Below, piece after piece: positions 25,047 through 34,061 of a stretch of 64,000 nt of DNA; within the stretch, counting starts at the first letter, position 1; each line of letters opens with the position of its first letter. The stretch covers positions 1 to 64,000 of the forward strand of contig JAUNDD010000006.1 in the NCBI GenBank assembly GCA_030526245.1, read 5' to 3'. This stretch comes from Lachnospiraceae bacterium. Its GTDB lineage: Bacteria > Bacillota > Clostridia > Lachnospirales > Lachnospiraceae. The translations under genes and the position numbers were made by a program. The notes under the pieces are model-generated. The model worked only from the letters and a program-made list of their open reading frames with translations, was not told the DNA's origin and made no database searches.

Positions 25047-25886
25047 TTAACCCTCCAATTCAGCAATTCTTGCGTTCAGTTCGTCGAATGCGATTACCCA
25101 TTCTTCAGCAGTCGGCTGTCCGCCATGGAAACGTACCTGGTTTTCGAATACAGATACACCCTTGCCCTTTACAGCATCGCATACGATACAGGTCGGTTTG
25201 CCCTTGGTAGCCTTAGCCAGATCGATGGCTGCGGCGATCTGCTCTACATCGTGACCGCAGATCTCGATAACGTTCCAGTTGAAGGCCTTGAACTTCTCAC
25301 CGATCGGATAGGAAGACATAACCTCATCCAGAGAGCCATCCAGCTGCAGCTTGTTGTTATCTACGAAAGCGATCAGGTTGTCAACCTTGTAGTGGCCTGC
25401 GCACATAGCAGCTTCCCAGATCTGACCTTCCTGGATCTCACCGTCGCCCATGATAGCGTAAGCATAGTTGCCGGTGTTGTTGCTCTTAGCGTACATAGCC
25501 ATACCCAGAGCTACAGACAGGCCCTGTCCCAGAGAACCTGCGGACATATCAACACCCGGTACATGAATCTCTACGTGACCGGACAGATCACTCTCCAGTG
25601 TACGGAAGGTTGCCAGATGCTCAACCGGGAAGAAGCCCTTCAGAGCCAGTGTTGCATACATGGTTGCGGAGCAGTGACCCTTGGAAAGAACCAGACGGTC
25701 TCTGTCAGCCTTCTTCGGCTGAGCCGGATCAATGTTCATTTTATCGAAATACAGAACAGACAGGATGTCAGCGATGGAGAAGGAACCACCGATATGTCCG
25801 GATCCAGCTGTCTTAATGGTTTCCAGTGCTGTTTTGCGAATTTTGGTTGCCCACAATTCTAATTCTCTTTTCTTTTCTGCATTCAT
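25047..25886 (-). CDS. Transketolase, N-terminal subunit
   Basis: The 279-residue subunit binds the diphosphate end of thiamine diphosphate. The GDG...N motif is visible (IMGDGEIQEGQIWEAA through FVDNNKLQ), as are SGHIGGSFS near the N-terminus and SKGHCS. The ATG follows AAGGAG. With the C-terminal subunit it makes a complete transketolase. A hairpin pair (25912-25929 and neighbours) lies in the gap to the permease gene. Confidence 0.94.
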   Translation of the reverse strand: MNAEKKRELELWATKIRKTALETIKTAGSGHIGGSFSIADILSVLYFDKMNIDPAQPKKADRDRLVLSKGHCSATMYATLALKGFFPVEHLATFRTLESDLSGHVEIHVPGVDMSAGSLGQGLSVALGMAMYAKSNNTGNYAYAIMGDGEIQEGQIWEAAMCAGHYKVDNLIAFVDNNKLQLDGSLDEVMSSYPIGEKFKAFNWNVIEICGHDVEQIAAAIDLAKATKGKPTCIVCDAVKGKGVSVFENQVRFHGGQPTAEEWVIAFDELNARIAELEG

Positions 25887-25911
25887 AGCGCATTCTCCTT
25901 GTAAATTTCCT

Positions 25912-25929
25912 GCACCCGAAAACGGGTGC
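25912..25929 (-). promoter_or_regulatory. Intra-operon hairpin between permease and transketolase
   Basis: GCACCCG-TTTT-CGGGTGC, seven perfect pairs. Just upstream AAGTTACTG and CAGTTACTT form a second imperfect stem. No T-run follows, so RNA processing or stability is more likely than termination. Confidence 0.5.
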
Positions 25930-25973
25930 CATGTATAAGTAACTGCTACTTGGTCAACAGTAACTTCCCTTGA

Positions 25974-26957
25974 TTATTTCGCAGAATTCTGTTTCTTCTG
26001 CTTCATCATATCCACGTATACCGCAAGGATAATGATAACACCTTTCAGTACATACTGCCAATAGGAATTGACGTGCATCAGGTTCAGACCGTTGGAGATC
26101 AGACCGATGATCAGAACACCGATCAGCAGGCCGCCCACGGTACCGGTACCACCGAAGAAGGAGGTGCCGCCCAGAACAGCTGCTGCGATGGCGTCGGTCT
26201 CGTAACCTTCACCGGTAGCCGGCTGTCCGGAAGACAGACGGGATGCCAGAACCACGCCGCAGAAGCCGGCCAGAGTACCACTGATGGTCCATACCAGGAT
26301 CTTGATCTTCTTAACGTTAATGCCCGAGAAACGAGCTGCCACTTCGTTACCGCCGACTGCGTAGATGTGACGACCGGTCTGGGTCTTGTTCATGAAGAAG
26401 AAGTCCATAACCAGGAAGATCAGCATGTATACGACCGGAAGCGGAACCGGACCCAGGGAACCCTGTCCGATAAAGGCGAAGCTGTCCTCACCGTATGCGG
26501 TTACCGGAGAGCCGTTTGCTACCAGGTAAGCGGTACCACGGCAGATGGACTGCATAGCCAGCGTTACAACGAAGGGATGGATGCCGGTGAAGGCTACGAT
26601 GATACCATTGGCTGCACCGATCACACCACCAAGGATGATACCCATGGCAACAGCAACCGGAACCGGAATGCCCCACCATGAGAAAGCAGCTACCGACATA
26701 ACACCGGTCAATGCGGCCAGTGCACCACCGGTCAGATCGATACCGGCCAGGATGATGGCCATCTGTACACCGATCGCCAGATAGCAGTTGGTTGCACAGG
26801 TACGAAGCAGGTTCAGCATGTTCTTCTGAGTCAGGAAGTTATTTCCGAAAACCGAAAAGATCACGCAAAGGATTGCCAGTCCAAGTAAGATACCCCAGTT
26901 ATTGGAGAAATAGTTTTTCACTGCACGTGAAACACCGCTTTGCTTCTTAGTATTCAT
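25974..26957 (-). CDS. rbsC: Sugar ABC transporter permease (RbsC-like)
   Basis: A 327-residue polytopic inner-membrane protein of the RbsC/XylH/AraH family with about nine helices. The conserved AAVLGGTSFFGGTGTVGG near residue 260 and GVLIIGLISNGLNLM are typical. Its ATG overlaps the last base of the ATPase stop (TAATG). It forms the channel with a second copy of itself. The sugar is set by the binding protein. Confidence 0.92.
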   Translation of the reverse strand: MNTKKQSGVSRAVKNYFSNNWGILLGLAILCVIFSVFGNNFLTQKNMLNLLRTCATNCYLAIGVQMAIILAGIDLTGGALAALTGVMSVAAFSWWGIPVPVAVAMGIILGGVIGAANGIIVAFTGIHPFVVTLAMQSICRGTAYLVANGSPVTAYGEDSFAFIGQGSLGPVPLPVVYMLIFLVMDFFFMNKTQTGRHIYAVGGNEVAARFSGINVKKIKILVWTISGTLAGFCGVVLASRLSSGQPATGEGYETDAIAAAVLGGTSFFGGTGTVGGLLIGVLIIGLISNGLNLMHVNSYWQYVLKGVIIILAVYVDMMKQKKQNSAK

Positions 26958-28450
26958 TATGCATCTACCCCCATTGCATATTTCAAAATCATCTCCTGAT
27001 CGTACTCATCATGTGACAGCTCGCCGGTAATGTGTCCTTCCTTCATGACGATCATGCGGTCGCTCATGTTCATGACCTCCGGCATTTCGGAGGAGATCAG
27101 GATCACTGCCAGTCCCTGCTTGGCCAGATCGTTGATGATCGTATAGATCTCAGCCTTTGCACCGACGTCGATACCTCTGGTCGGCTCATCCAGGATCAGG
27201 ATTCGCGGATTGGTTGCCAGCCATTTTGCCAGAAGCACCTTCTGCTGGTTACCACCGGACAGGGTGGAGCAGTTTACATCTGCAGAAGGAGTTTTTATTT
27301 TCAGAGCCTGGATACCGTTCTGTGTGATCTCATCCTCCACGCTGGTCTTTACGATCAGGTTTTTGATGAACTTGAACAGAACCGGCAGCGTCATATTGAA
27401 GCGGATGGTGTTGTTCAGCAGCAGACCCTCGGTCTTACGGCTTTCCGGCACCAGTGCCACACCCTTTCTCTGCATCACGATGGGGTCGATCTTATTGATC
27501 TTCTCACCGTGGAGATATACTTCGCCGCCATTCATCGGGTACAGACCCATAATAGCCTTCATCAGTTCCGAACGTCCGGCGCCCACCAGTCCGTAAAATC
27601 CGAGAATCTCACCGCTGCGCACCTGGAAGCTGCAGTCGATGGCCCGCTTGCCTGCGGTCACATTCTTTGCCTCCAGCATCACTTCGCCGGGTTCGTTAAA
27701 GGTACGTACATAATAGTTTCCAAGATCACGGCCTACCATCAGGGAGATCAGCTCTGCGTCGGTACAGTTGTTGGACTGACGCTCACCCATAAAGGTACCG
27801 TCCCGCATGATCGTAACCGCATCACACAGCTGGAATACCTCCGCCATCTTGTGTGTGATGAAAATGATGCCCATGCCCTGGGCCTTCAGATCTCTGACCG
27901 TCTTAAAGAGGATGTCTACCTCTCTCTCCGACAGGGAGGAGGTGGGCTCGTCCAGGATCAGGATCTTGGCATTCAGTGAGAAGGACTTGGCGATCTCAAC
28001 CATCTGCTGCTGTCCCAGTGACAGCTTTCCAACAAACTCATTCGGGTCTACATCCAGACCCACGCGCTCCAGGAACGGTCTGGCCGCCTCAGCCATCTTG
28101 TCTTTACTTACCATTCCCAGGGAGTTCTTCATCTCGCGTCCCAGGAAGATGTTTTCTGCAATCGTAAGATACGGTTCCAGTGCCAGCTCCTGATGGATGA
28201 AGGCAACACCCAGCGCCTGTGATTCATGAATGGAATGAATCTCGACTTTCTTTCCCTCAATGTAGATCTCACCGGAGTCTGCCGGGAATACACCGCCGAG
28301 GACATTCATCAGCGTGGATTTTCCTGCACCGTTCTCTCCCATGAAACCCATAACTTCTCCGGCATGCACTGTGATGCCTGCGCCATCCAGTGCCTTAACG
28401 CCCGGGAAAGTTTTTACTATGTTTTCCATGCGTAAAAGCTCTTTTTGCAT
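26957..28450 (-). CDS. rbsA: Sugar ABC transporter ATP-binding protein (RbsA-like)
   Basis: The 497-residue protein has two fused ATPase domains. First: GENGAGKST, LSLGQQQMVEIAKS, LDEPTSSL. Second: GLVGAGRSE, LSGGNQQKVLLAKW, LDEPTRGID. The second Walker A lacks the usual Lys, as is common in RbsA-type proteins. The start at 28450 follows GGAGGAG; the upstream in-frame extension has no ribosome site. It energises uptake by the RbsC-like permease. Confidence 0.95.
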   Translation of the reverse strand: MQKELLRMENIVKTFPGVKALDGAGITVHAGEVMGFMGENGAGKSTLMNVLGGVFPADSGEIYIEGKKVEIHSIHESQALGVAFIHQELALEPYLTIAENIFLGREMKNSLGMVSKDKMAEAARPFLERVGLDVDPNEFVGKLSLGQQQMVEIAKSFSLNAKILILDEPTSSLSEREVDILFKTVRDLKAQGMGIIFITHKMAEVFQLCDAVTIMRDGTFMGERQSNNCTDAELISLMVGRDLGNYYVRTFNEPGEVMLEAKNVTAGKRAIDCSFQVRSGEILGFYGLVGAGRSELMKAIMGLYPMNGGEVYLHGEKINKIDPIVMQRKGVALVPESRKTEGLLLNNTIRFNMTLPVLFKFIKNLIVKTSVEDEITQNGIQALKIKTPSADVNCSTLSGGNQQKVLLAKWLATNPRILILDEPTRGIDVGAKAEIYTIINDLAKQGLAVILISSEMPEVMNMSDRMIVMKEGHITGELSHDEYDQEMILKYAMGVDA

Positions 28451-28523
28451 TTTCTCCTCCAAAAATCGCCGAACGCCCAGGCGCTCTGCGAAACACAGCA
28501 GACCGATCCGTCTGCTGTCATAA

Positions 28524-28555
28524 GGAAAGGGCAGCCCCCAGGGGGTGCCCTTTCC
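28524..28555 (-). promoter_or_regulatory. Stable hairpin between binding-protein and ATPase genes
   Basis: GGAAAGGGCA-CCCCC-TG-GGGGG-CTGCCCTTTCC on the minus strand, followed by TTATG rather than a T-run. Such structures commonly lower expression of transporter genes relative to the binding protein, by partial termination or by protecting the upstream mRNA end. Confidence 0.65.
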
Positions 28556-28680
28556 AGCTGTACTTGATTCAGTATTCAAATCGATACGGAGCCCTTTGTT
28601 CCTTGGAACGCTCTAGACTCCTTCGCCGCCTCAGTGAGCCGTTTCAGAAAACGTCGTCGCTTTGTGCGGAGCATCAAATC

Positions 28681-29619
28681 TTACTGCCAGTCAGTGATAT
28701 CGAAATCAGCGATGTTGTCGCCAGTGATCAGAGCAACGTCAACGATCTGCTCGTGCTCGATCTCTTCGCCGTTCAGAACTGCGATAGCAGCTTCAACAGC
28801 CATAGCACCGATTACGGACGGCTGCTGTGCAGCAGAAGCGGTAGCAGAACCATCAGCAACATAGCCCATGAAATCCGGGTTTCCGTCTACGCCGTAGATC
28901 AGGATGTCTTCAGCACCTGCAGATGCGCAAGCCTGTACGCAGCCCAGAGCGCCCATATCGTTGATGCAGAAGAATGCAGCCAGATCTTCGTCAGCAGTCA
29001 GAGCATCCTCAGCTGCCGGCAGGGTCTTAGCGGTGTCACCTTCGGTGTTAGTGGTGGAAACGATCTCGAAGTAATCGCCTACAGTATCCTTGAAGCCGTT
29101 CTCACGATCTACGCAAGCGGTTCCGTTCGGCTGGTTCATAACAGCAACCTTGGAGCCTTCCGGCAGCTTAGCCATCATGTCTTCAGCACAGTCAACACCT
29201 GCTTTGTAGTTATCGGAAGCGATGATAGCTGCAACCTTATCCAGAGCATCAACCGGAGTATCAACGTTGATTACCGGAACGCCTTCTGCTTCACAAGCCA
29301 GCAGAGCCTCGGTAACAGCGCCGCAGTCCATCGGAGCCAGGATGATGGCATCAACGCCCTCGTTCAGAAGGTCGTTTACGTAGTTGTTCATGGTAGCCTG
29401 ATCGCTGTTAGCGTCAACGGTAACCAGCTGAGACTCAACGTCCATGCCAAGCTCTGCCATCTTGTCTTCGATACCGCCCATCATAGCGCTCCAGAACGGG
29501 TTGTTCATGGTGGTCGGAACGTAAGCGATCTTCAGCTCAGCCAGATCTGCCTCTGCAAATGCGGTCATGCTTCCTGCTACTGCCAGTGCCATAGTCATTG
29601 CTGCAAGTGTCTTTTTCAT
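28681..29619 (-). CDS. rbsB: Sugar-binding protein of ABC transporter (RbsB-like)
   Basis: A 312-residue exported periplasmic-binding-protein fold (KIAYVPTTMNNPFWSAM; DAIILAPMDCGAVTEAL; FFCINDMGALG). It captures the sugar outside the membrane. The signal peptide MKKTLAAMTMALAVAGSMTAFA ends with a type-I cleavage site and has no lipobox cysteine, which is odd because Gram-positive binding proteins are usually lipoproteins. It is the first structural gene after the regulator, starting after AAAGGAGAAAACTT. Ribose, xylose, arabinose or a related pentose is likely. Confidence 0.9.
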   Translation of the reverse strand: MKKTLAAMTMALAVAGSMTAFAEADLAELKIAYVPTTMNNPFWSAMMGGIEDKMAELGMDVESQLVTVDANSDQATMNNYVNDLLNEGVDAIILAPMDCGAVTEALLACEAEGVPVINVDTPVDALDKVAAIIASDNYKAGVDCAEDMMAKLPEGSKVAVMNQPNGTACVDRENGFKDTVGDYFEIVSTTNTEGDTAKTLPAAEDALTADEDLAAFFCINDMGALGCVQACASAGAEDILIYGVDGNPDFMGYVADGSATASAAQQPSVIGAMAVEAAIAVLNGEEIEHEQIVDVALITGDNIADFDITDWQ

Positions 29620-29731
29620 AAGTTTTCTCCTTTATGAATATTTATTTCCCGCTTCCCGCCCGGCCTATTCCGTTTGGGAAGTATAGGTTCAATGATAAGC
29701 TGCCGGATCCGGGCGATGCCGCCTCCCCGAC

Positions 29732-30958
29732 TCACCCCAGTGCCTTTCGGATCAGTGCGAAGATATCTTCCTTCTCGCACAGGGTCTCCAGGGTGTAATA
29801 GTAACCGCCCAGCATAAATGAGTCATCGCTGAGCTCCGAATACCGGATCGTTGTGCACTCCTCCACATAGGGCGGCACACATTTCCGGATCGAGTCACGT
29901 ACCATCTTAAGGAACTCCGCGTTCTCCGGATAGTCCGGTCCGATGATGATACAATCCGGGTTGACGGTGTAGATAATATTGGCAATACCGTATCCCAGCA
30001 TCCAGGCCATCTTGCCGATCGCCCATACAGCCAGCGGATCTCTCCGGTAATATGCCTCCAGCACTTCCCCGTAGGTACTGTTCTCCTTCAACGGGCTCTC
30101 CGGAAAATCAAACAGCCTTTCCCGCACGTACCGGGTCACGCTCTCCGTTCCCGCCTGGTACTCCAGCGTACCGGCTCTGGAACCGCCCCGGCCCGACTCG
30201 TTGTAGTTGATCCCGACATACCCCACCTCACCGGCCAGTCCCAGGTGTCCGTTCATGATCTTACCGTTTACGATAAAACCAACGCCGATACCGTAGCCTC
30301 TCGAGCGGATCACCGCCATCGAAGCCCGTTCGATATTCTGAACCTCCCTGGCACATCGCCACTCGGCGTAGGCCGAAAGCTTGGCATCGTGTTTGATCAG
30401 GATCTTCTTTCCCAGCGCTCTTTCCAGTTCCCCGTGAAGATCCACCCGGCTGAGCTGTTCAAATTCAGAAACCATAAAGATCTCTTCCTTCCGCTCCGGA
30501 CGGTTGATAAACAGTCCCGGCACAGCCAGACAGACACCGATCACCCGATCTGTGCCAAACTCCTCCAGCAGCAGCTGTCCATCCGCTTTGATCCGCTTCA
30601 GGACCTCCGCCATATCTTCGGTTTTGGAAAACGGGCAGCGAATGTGCCGCACCGTCTTTCCGTACAGGGTAAATACGCTGAACTGATAATCCTTTCGGGT
30701 CACACCGATCGACATGATAAAGACCTGATCCATGCACAGCCGGATCTTCTCTCCTCTGCGTCCGGCCGCCGCATCTCCGTCGATCTCAACAATGCCCATC
30801 TCAAAAAAATCATTGATGATGTTGGTCATTGTCGCCTTCTGAAGATTTAAGTAAGCCGCCAGCTGAGTCCGGGTCATGCTTCCTTCACGCAATAAAGTGC
30901 GCAGTACCAGCAACCGATTGTTCTTCTGCATCTCATTGCTGTTCATACCACGCTGCAT
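29732..30958 (-). CDS. ROK family transcriptional regulator (XylR/NagC-like)
   Basis: The 408-residue protein has an N-terminal winged helix (MQKNNRLLVLRTLLREGSMTRTQLAAYLNLQKATMTNII) and a ROK sugar-kinase-like domain (YGIGVGFIVNGKIMNGHLGLAGEVGYVGIN). The zinc site of most ROK proteins (CxCGxxGC) is missing: the matching segment reads NESGRGGSRAGTLE, with no Cys. So it binds sugar without the usual zinc support, or has another ligand. It is upstream of rbsB in the same orientation and most likely represses the pentose operon until sugar is present. A dyad (31023-31037) precedes it. Confidence 0.88.
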   Translation of the reverse strand: MQRGMNSNEMQKNNRLLVLRTLLREGSMTRTQLAAYLNLQKATMTNIINDFFEMGIVEIDGDAAAGRRGEKIRLCMDQVFIMSIGVTRKDYQFSVFTLYGKTVRHIRCPFSKTEDMAEVLKRIKADGQLLLEEFGTDRVIGVCLAVPGLFINRPERKEEIFMVSEFEQLSRVDLHGELERALGKKILIKHDAKLSAYAEWRCAREVQNIERASMAVIRSRGYGIGVGFIVNGKIMNGHLGLAGEVGYVGINYNESGRGGSRAGTLEYQAGTESVTRYVRERLFDFPESPLKENSTYGEVLEAYYRRDPLAVWAIGKMAWMLGYGIANIIYTVNPDCIIIGPDYPENAEFLKMVRDSIRKCVPPYVEECTTIRYSELSDDSFMLGGYYYTLETLCEKEDIFALIRKALG

Positions 30959-31022
30959 AGTTGATCACCGGCCCTGTTCTGTCAATTGGTTGAACTCAAG
31001 TGGATTAGTCGAAGCATCTTGT

Positions 31023-31037
31023 GTTTATTGAATAAAC
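31023..31037. promoter_or_regulatory. Palindromic operator candidate upstream of the ROK gene
   Basis: GTTTATT-G-AATAAAC is a perfect 7-bp dyad 65 bases upstream of the ROK gene, and CAATTGG/CCCAATTG flank it further out. ROK repressors bind A/T-rich dyads of this sort. Confidence 0.55.
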
Positions 31038-31244
31038 CCAATTGCCTAACACACATACATTTTATCGTTCTTATTTCGGTAAGTCAAACAATATCCGCCC
31101 ATATTATTTACCAAAAATGCACGCATGTGTATGTTGGTTTTACACAACGATTATTCGCTATCGCAACAATGACGGAGTTTTTCCTTCTGCCGTTGTCATT
31201 TTCGGTCCCCGGACCGATCCCGGCCCTGTCTCCGGGAATCAAAA

Positions 31245-31274
31245 TCCCCGGCACATCACACGGATGTCCGGGGA
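31245..31274 (-). terminator. Terminator of the symporter gene
   Basis: CCCCGG-ACATC pairs with GATGT-CCGGGG, followed by ATTTTGATT on the minus strand. Apart from this and the dyad, I see nothing in the 430-base gap 30959-31386. Confidence 0.75.
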
Positions 31275-31386
31275 ACACTGTATTTTGTCTGTATTGCTGT
31301 TTTATCTCATTGCTGCATCATCCAATCACCTGTGCTCTTTCCTGCAGAATGAAGCGGAGCGTGATTGTTGACGCCTGCATCTTAGT

Positions 31387-32928
31387 TTACTCCTCGTTCT
31401 TAACTTCCTCAAAGACCGCTGTCATGGAAGCCGACGGCTTCTGTGTCGCCAGGGAAACGATCAGGATCGCTGCCAGGCTGACCAGGAAGGCCGGAAGCAG
31501 CTCGTAGATATCCCAGGCGCCGCCCATCGGACGAACCAGATACTTCCATATGAAGACCATACCGGTTCCACTGATCAGACCGGCCAGTGCGCCCGGCAGG
31601 TTCGTTCTCTTCCAGAACAGAGACAGAAGCATCAGCGGACCAAAGGCCGCACCGAAGCCGGCCCAGGCAAAGGACACGACTCTGAACACACTGCTCTCCG
31701 GGTTCCAGGCCAGCACAATGGCGATTCCCGCAATGGCAAACACGGTCACACGGGCCACCAGCATGGAGGTCTTCTGTTTCAGGCGGATGCCCAGGAAGGT
31801 ATGAAGAATATCCTCCGACATGCTGCTGGCTGCCGCCAGAAGCTGGGAGTCTGCCGTGGACATGGTCGCTGCCAGGATACCTGCCATGATCACGCCGGCC
31901 ACGATGGCCAGCAGCACGCCATTGCGGCCCATCAGATCCGACAGCTGGATGATGATCGTCTCCGAGGAAGCACTGTCTGCCAGCATCGGGATCTTACCAT
32001 TGACCGAAACACTGTAGCCGATGATACCGATCAGTACCGCAACCGCCATGGAGACCAGTGCCCATACCGATGCGATACGGCGGGACACCCGAACCTCCTT
32101 CGGATCACGGATCGCCATGAACCGCAGCAGGATGTGGGGCATACCGAAGTAACCAAGGCCCCAGGCCAGGGTCGATACGATGGAGATGAAGCCAAAGCTG
32201 CCGGCGCTGTTCGTGCCCGCCTGATAGCCCTGGAACACATTCAGGTAACCCGGCAGAGCCTTTGCATTCTCCACCACGGCGCCGACACCGCCCGCCTGGG
32301 AGATACCGAAGACCACCACGATCACCAGGGCGATGCTCATGACCACCGACTGGATCAGGTCCGTTGTCGAAACCGCCAGGAAACCGCCCAGCACGGTATA
32401 GCCGATGATCACGGCCGCTCCAACCACCATGGATACATGATAATCCCAGCCGAACAGGGAATTAAACAGAGTTCCCACGGCCTTAAAGCCCGATGCGGTA
32501 TAGGGTACGAAAAAGATCAGGATGACCAGAGCCGCCAGCAGCGAAAGGATATGCCGCTCATCCTCGTAACGCTTCGCAAAGAAATCCGGAACCGTTGCCG
32601 CCCCCAGTCTGGCCGAGTACACACGCAGGCGTCTGGCCACAAACAGGAAATTCAGGTAGGTACCGGCTGCCAGTCCCACCACCGTCCAGGTCACCTCGGC
32701 CACGCCGGCCAGATAGGCCAGACCCGGCAGACCCATCAGCAGATAGGAGCTCATGTCCGAAGCTTCGGCACTCATTGCCGTTACCACCGGGTGAAGGGAA
32801 CGCCCTCCCAGATAAAAGCTGTCTGTATCCTCTCCGCTTCCTCTGCGGCTGAAATATACACCGATCCCGACGGTTACCACCAGATAAACAATGATCGCCG
32901 CCAGGATGTATCCTGTTGAACCTGCCAT
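31387..32928 (-). CDS. Sodium/proline symporter-like (PutP/SSS family)
   Basis: A 513-residue membrane protein with about 13 helices. The family stretch SFYLGGRSLHPVVTAMSAEASDMSSYLLMGLPG near residues 40-70 holds the Na+-binding region and fits PutP-type transporters best. AGGAGG before the ATG at 32928 supports that start. It uses the Na+ gradient for uptake of proline or a related solute. No proline catabolic gene is nearby, so osmoprotection or nitrogen supply are both possible. Confidence 0.87.
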   Translation of the reverse strand: MAGSTGYILAAIIVYLVVTVGIGVYFSRRGSGEDTDSFYLGGRSLHPVVTAMSAEASDMSSYLLMGLPGLAYLAGVAEVTWTVVGLAAGTYLNFLFVARRLRVYSARLGAATVPDFFAKRYEDERHILSLLAALVILIFFVPYTASGFKAVGTLFNSLFGWDYHVSMVVGAAVIIGYTVLGGFLAVSTTDLIQSVVMSIALVIVVVFGISQAGGVGAVVENAKALPGYLNVFQGYQAGTNSAGSFGFISIVSTLAWGLGYFGMPHILLRFMAIRDPKEVRVSRRIASVWALVSMAVAVLIGIIGYSVSVNGKIPMLADSASSETIIIQLSDLMGRNGVLLAIVAGVIMAGILAATMSTADSQLLAAASSMSEDILHTFLGIRLKQKTSMLVARVTVFAIAGIAIVLAWNPESSVFRVVSFAWAGFGAAFGPLMLLSLFWKRTNLPGALAGLISGTGMVFIWKYLVRPMGGAWDIYELLPAFLVSLAAILIVSLATQKPSASMTAVFEEVKNEE

Positions 32929-33016
32929 TTTTCTTTCCTCCTTCATTATCCTGCTGCAGCCTTTTTAACAGTCGAACGAATGCCTGCGCATCCATCTGCT
33001 TTTATGAATACCAATC

Positions 33017-33085
33017 GTTACCGTTCTCGCAGTGAACTGAAGCTATCGATCCACTGCACGGCTGTTCACCCAGCCAACTGTATCC
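33017..33085. repeat. Diverged copy of the GTTAC intergenic element
   Basis: GTTACCGTTCTCGCAGTGAAC (33017 onwards) and TGTTCACCCAGCCAACTGTA (near 33063) look like the two arms. It lies in the gap upstream of the symporter gene. Confidence 0.5.
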
Positions 33086-33181
33086 ATGTGCCGCAACATC
33101 ATGGGTCGTATACTATCACAGGGCAAAACAAGAATACAATATAGAACGAAGTATAGACTAATGTTTATATACAGACCGCAA

Positions 33182-33223
33182 AAAAGGCAAAATCCCCTGT
33201 ATTTACAAGGGATTTCGCCTTTT
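33182..33223. terminator. Terminator of the TetR gene
   Basis: AAAAGGC-AAATCCC pairs with GGGATTT-GCCTTTT around a 12-base loop; T-runs occur in both directions, most clearly on the minus strand. Confidence 0.82.
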
Positions 33224-33269
33224 CATTTTACAAGAATGATACATGTACATTTTGTAAATTTTTTATTTA

Positions 33270-33908
33270 TCAAAGCTTGGACGCCGCTCCGGGCCGCTCT
33301 GCCCGGGGCCCTTCTTCCCTCTCCTCCGCCCGGAAGGTCTTAAGAAAGCCGGGCATAAAGGTATCCGCATATTCCGTCAGAGAGTACTCGGCGCGGCTTA
33401 AACACCAGTCATACATCATGCCTCGTTCGCAGAGCGCATAGTGCTTGACCAGCTCATTTACCGAAAACCGGCGGGTGATCTCCCCCCGCTGCTGCCCCTC
33501 CCGGACGATCTTACGCAGCAAACGGTAATAGGTCCGGTTGCGGTCCAGCAGATGCTTCTCCCCGGAGGTGGTCAGCTGGGAAGCCAGCAGACGGCAGAGC
33601 AGTTCAAAATCGATGCTGGTCTCGATCATCTCAAAGAGCTCATGATTTAAAAAGGCCAGCGTTTCCACGCTGCCCTCTCCCCTTTGGGCCAGCTCATCCT
33701 CCAGCTCCTCGTACTTCTCGTCAAACATGTAGGACAGAGACCCCAGCAGTGCATCCTTTCCCTCAAAATAATGATAGAAGGATCCCCGGGAGGTATGGGA
33801 CTCCTCCACGATCTCCTCGATGGTCGTCGCATCGTAGCCCTGCTCATAGAACAGCTTCCAGGCCGCCGACACGATCCGGCTCTTCGTCTTCTTCGTCGTT
33901 TTTTTCAT
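33270..33908 (-). CDS. TetR/AcrR family transcriptional regulator
   Basis: The 212-residue protein has the TetR helix-turn-helix in residues 8-55 (SRIVSAAWKLFYEQGYDATTIEEIVEESHTSRGSFYHYFEGK) and a helical ligand domain. The charged tail EERE...RPGAAS is not typical and may be disordered. It stands alone with its own terminator and has no obvious divergent target gene. Confidence 0.88.
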   Translation of the reverse strand: MKKTTKKTKSRIVSAAWKLFYEQGYDATTIEEIVEESHTSRGSFYHYFEGKDALLGSLSYMFDEKYEELEDELAQRGEGSVETLAFLNHELFEMIETSIDFELLCRLLASQLTTSGEKHLLDRNRTYYRLLRKIVREGQQRGEITRRFSVNELVKHYALCERGMMYDWCLSRAEYSLTEYADTFMPGFLKTFRAEEREEGPRAERPGAASKL

Positions 33909-34061
33909 AGGTCTCCGCCTTCCATCTTAAGCCGCTCAGCTTCCCTGCTCCGCCGACTTTGCTGTTACTGTTCCAGCGATTTTGCCGACACCTCGCCGGG
34001 CCCTGCTGCCCCGGCCGCTTCTGTTTTCGGGCATCCGTTCTTCACCAGCGCTCCCGCTCAG

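Noticed and set aside
31023..31037. Rex or CcpA site upstream of the ROK gene
   Set aside because: GTTTATTGAATAAAC does not match the Rex (TTGTTAA-N4-TTAACAA) or cre consensus; a ROK operator is the better reading.
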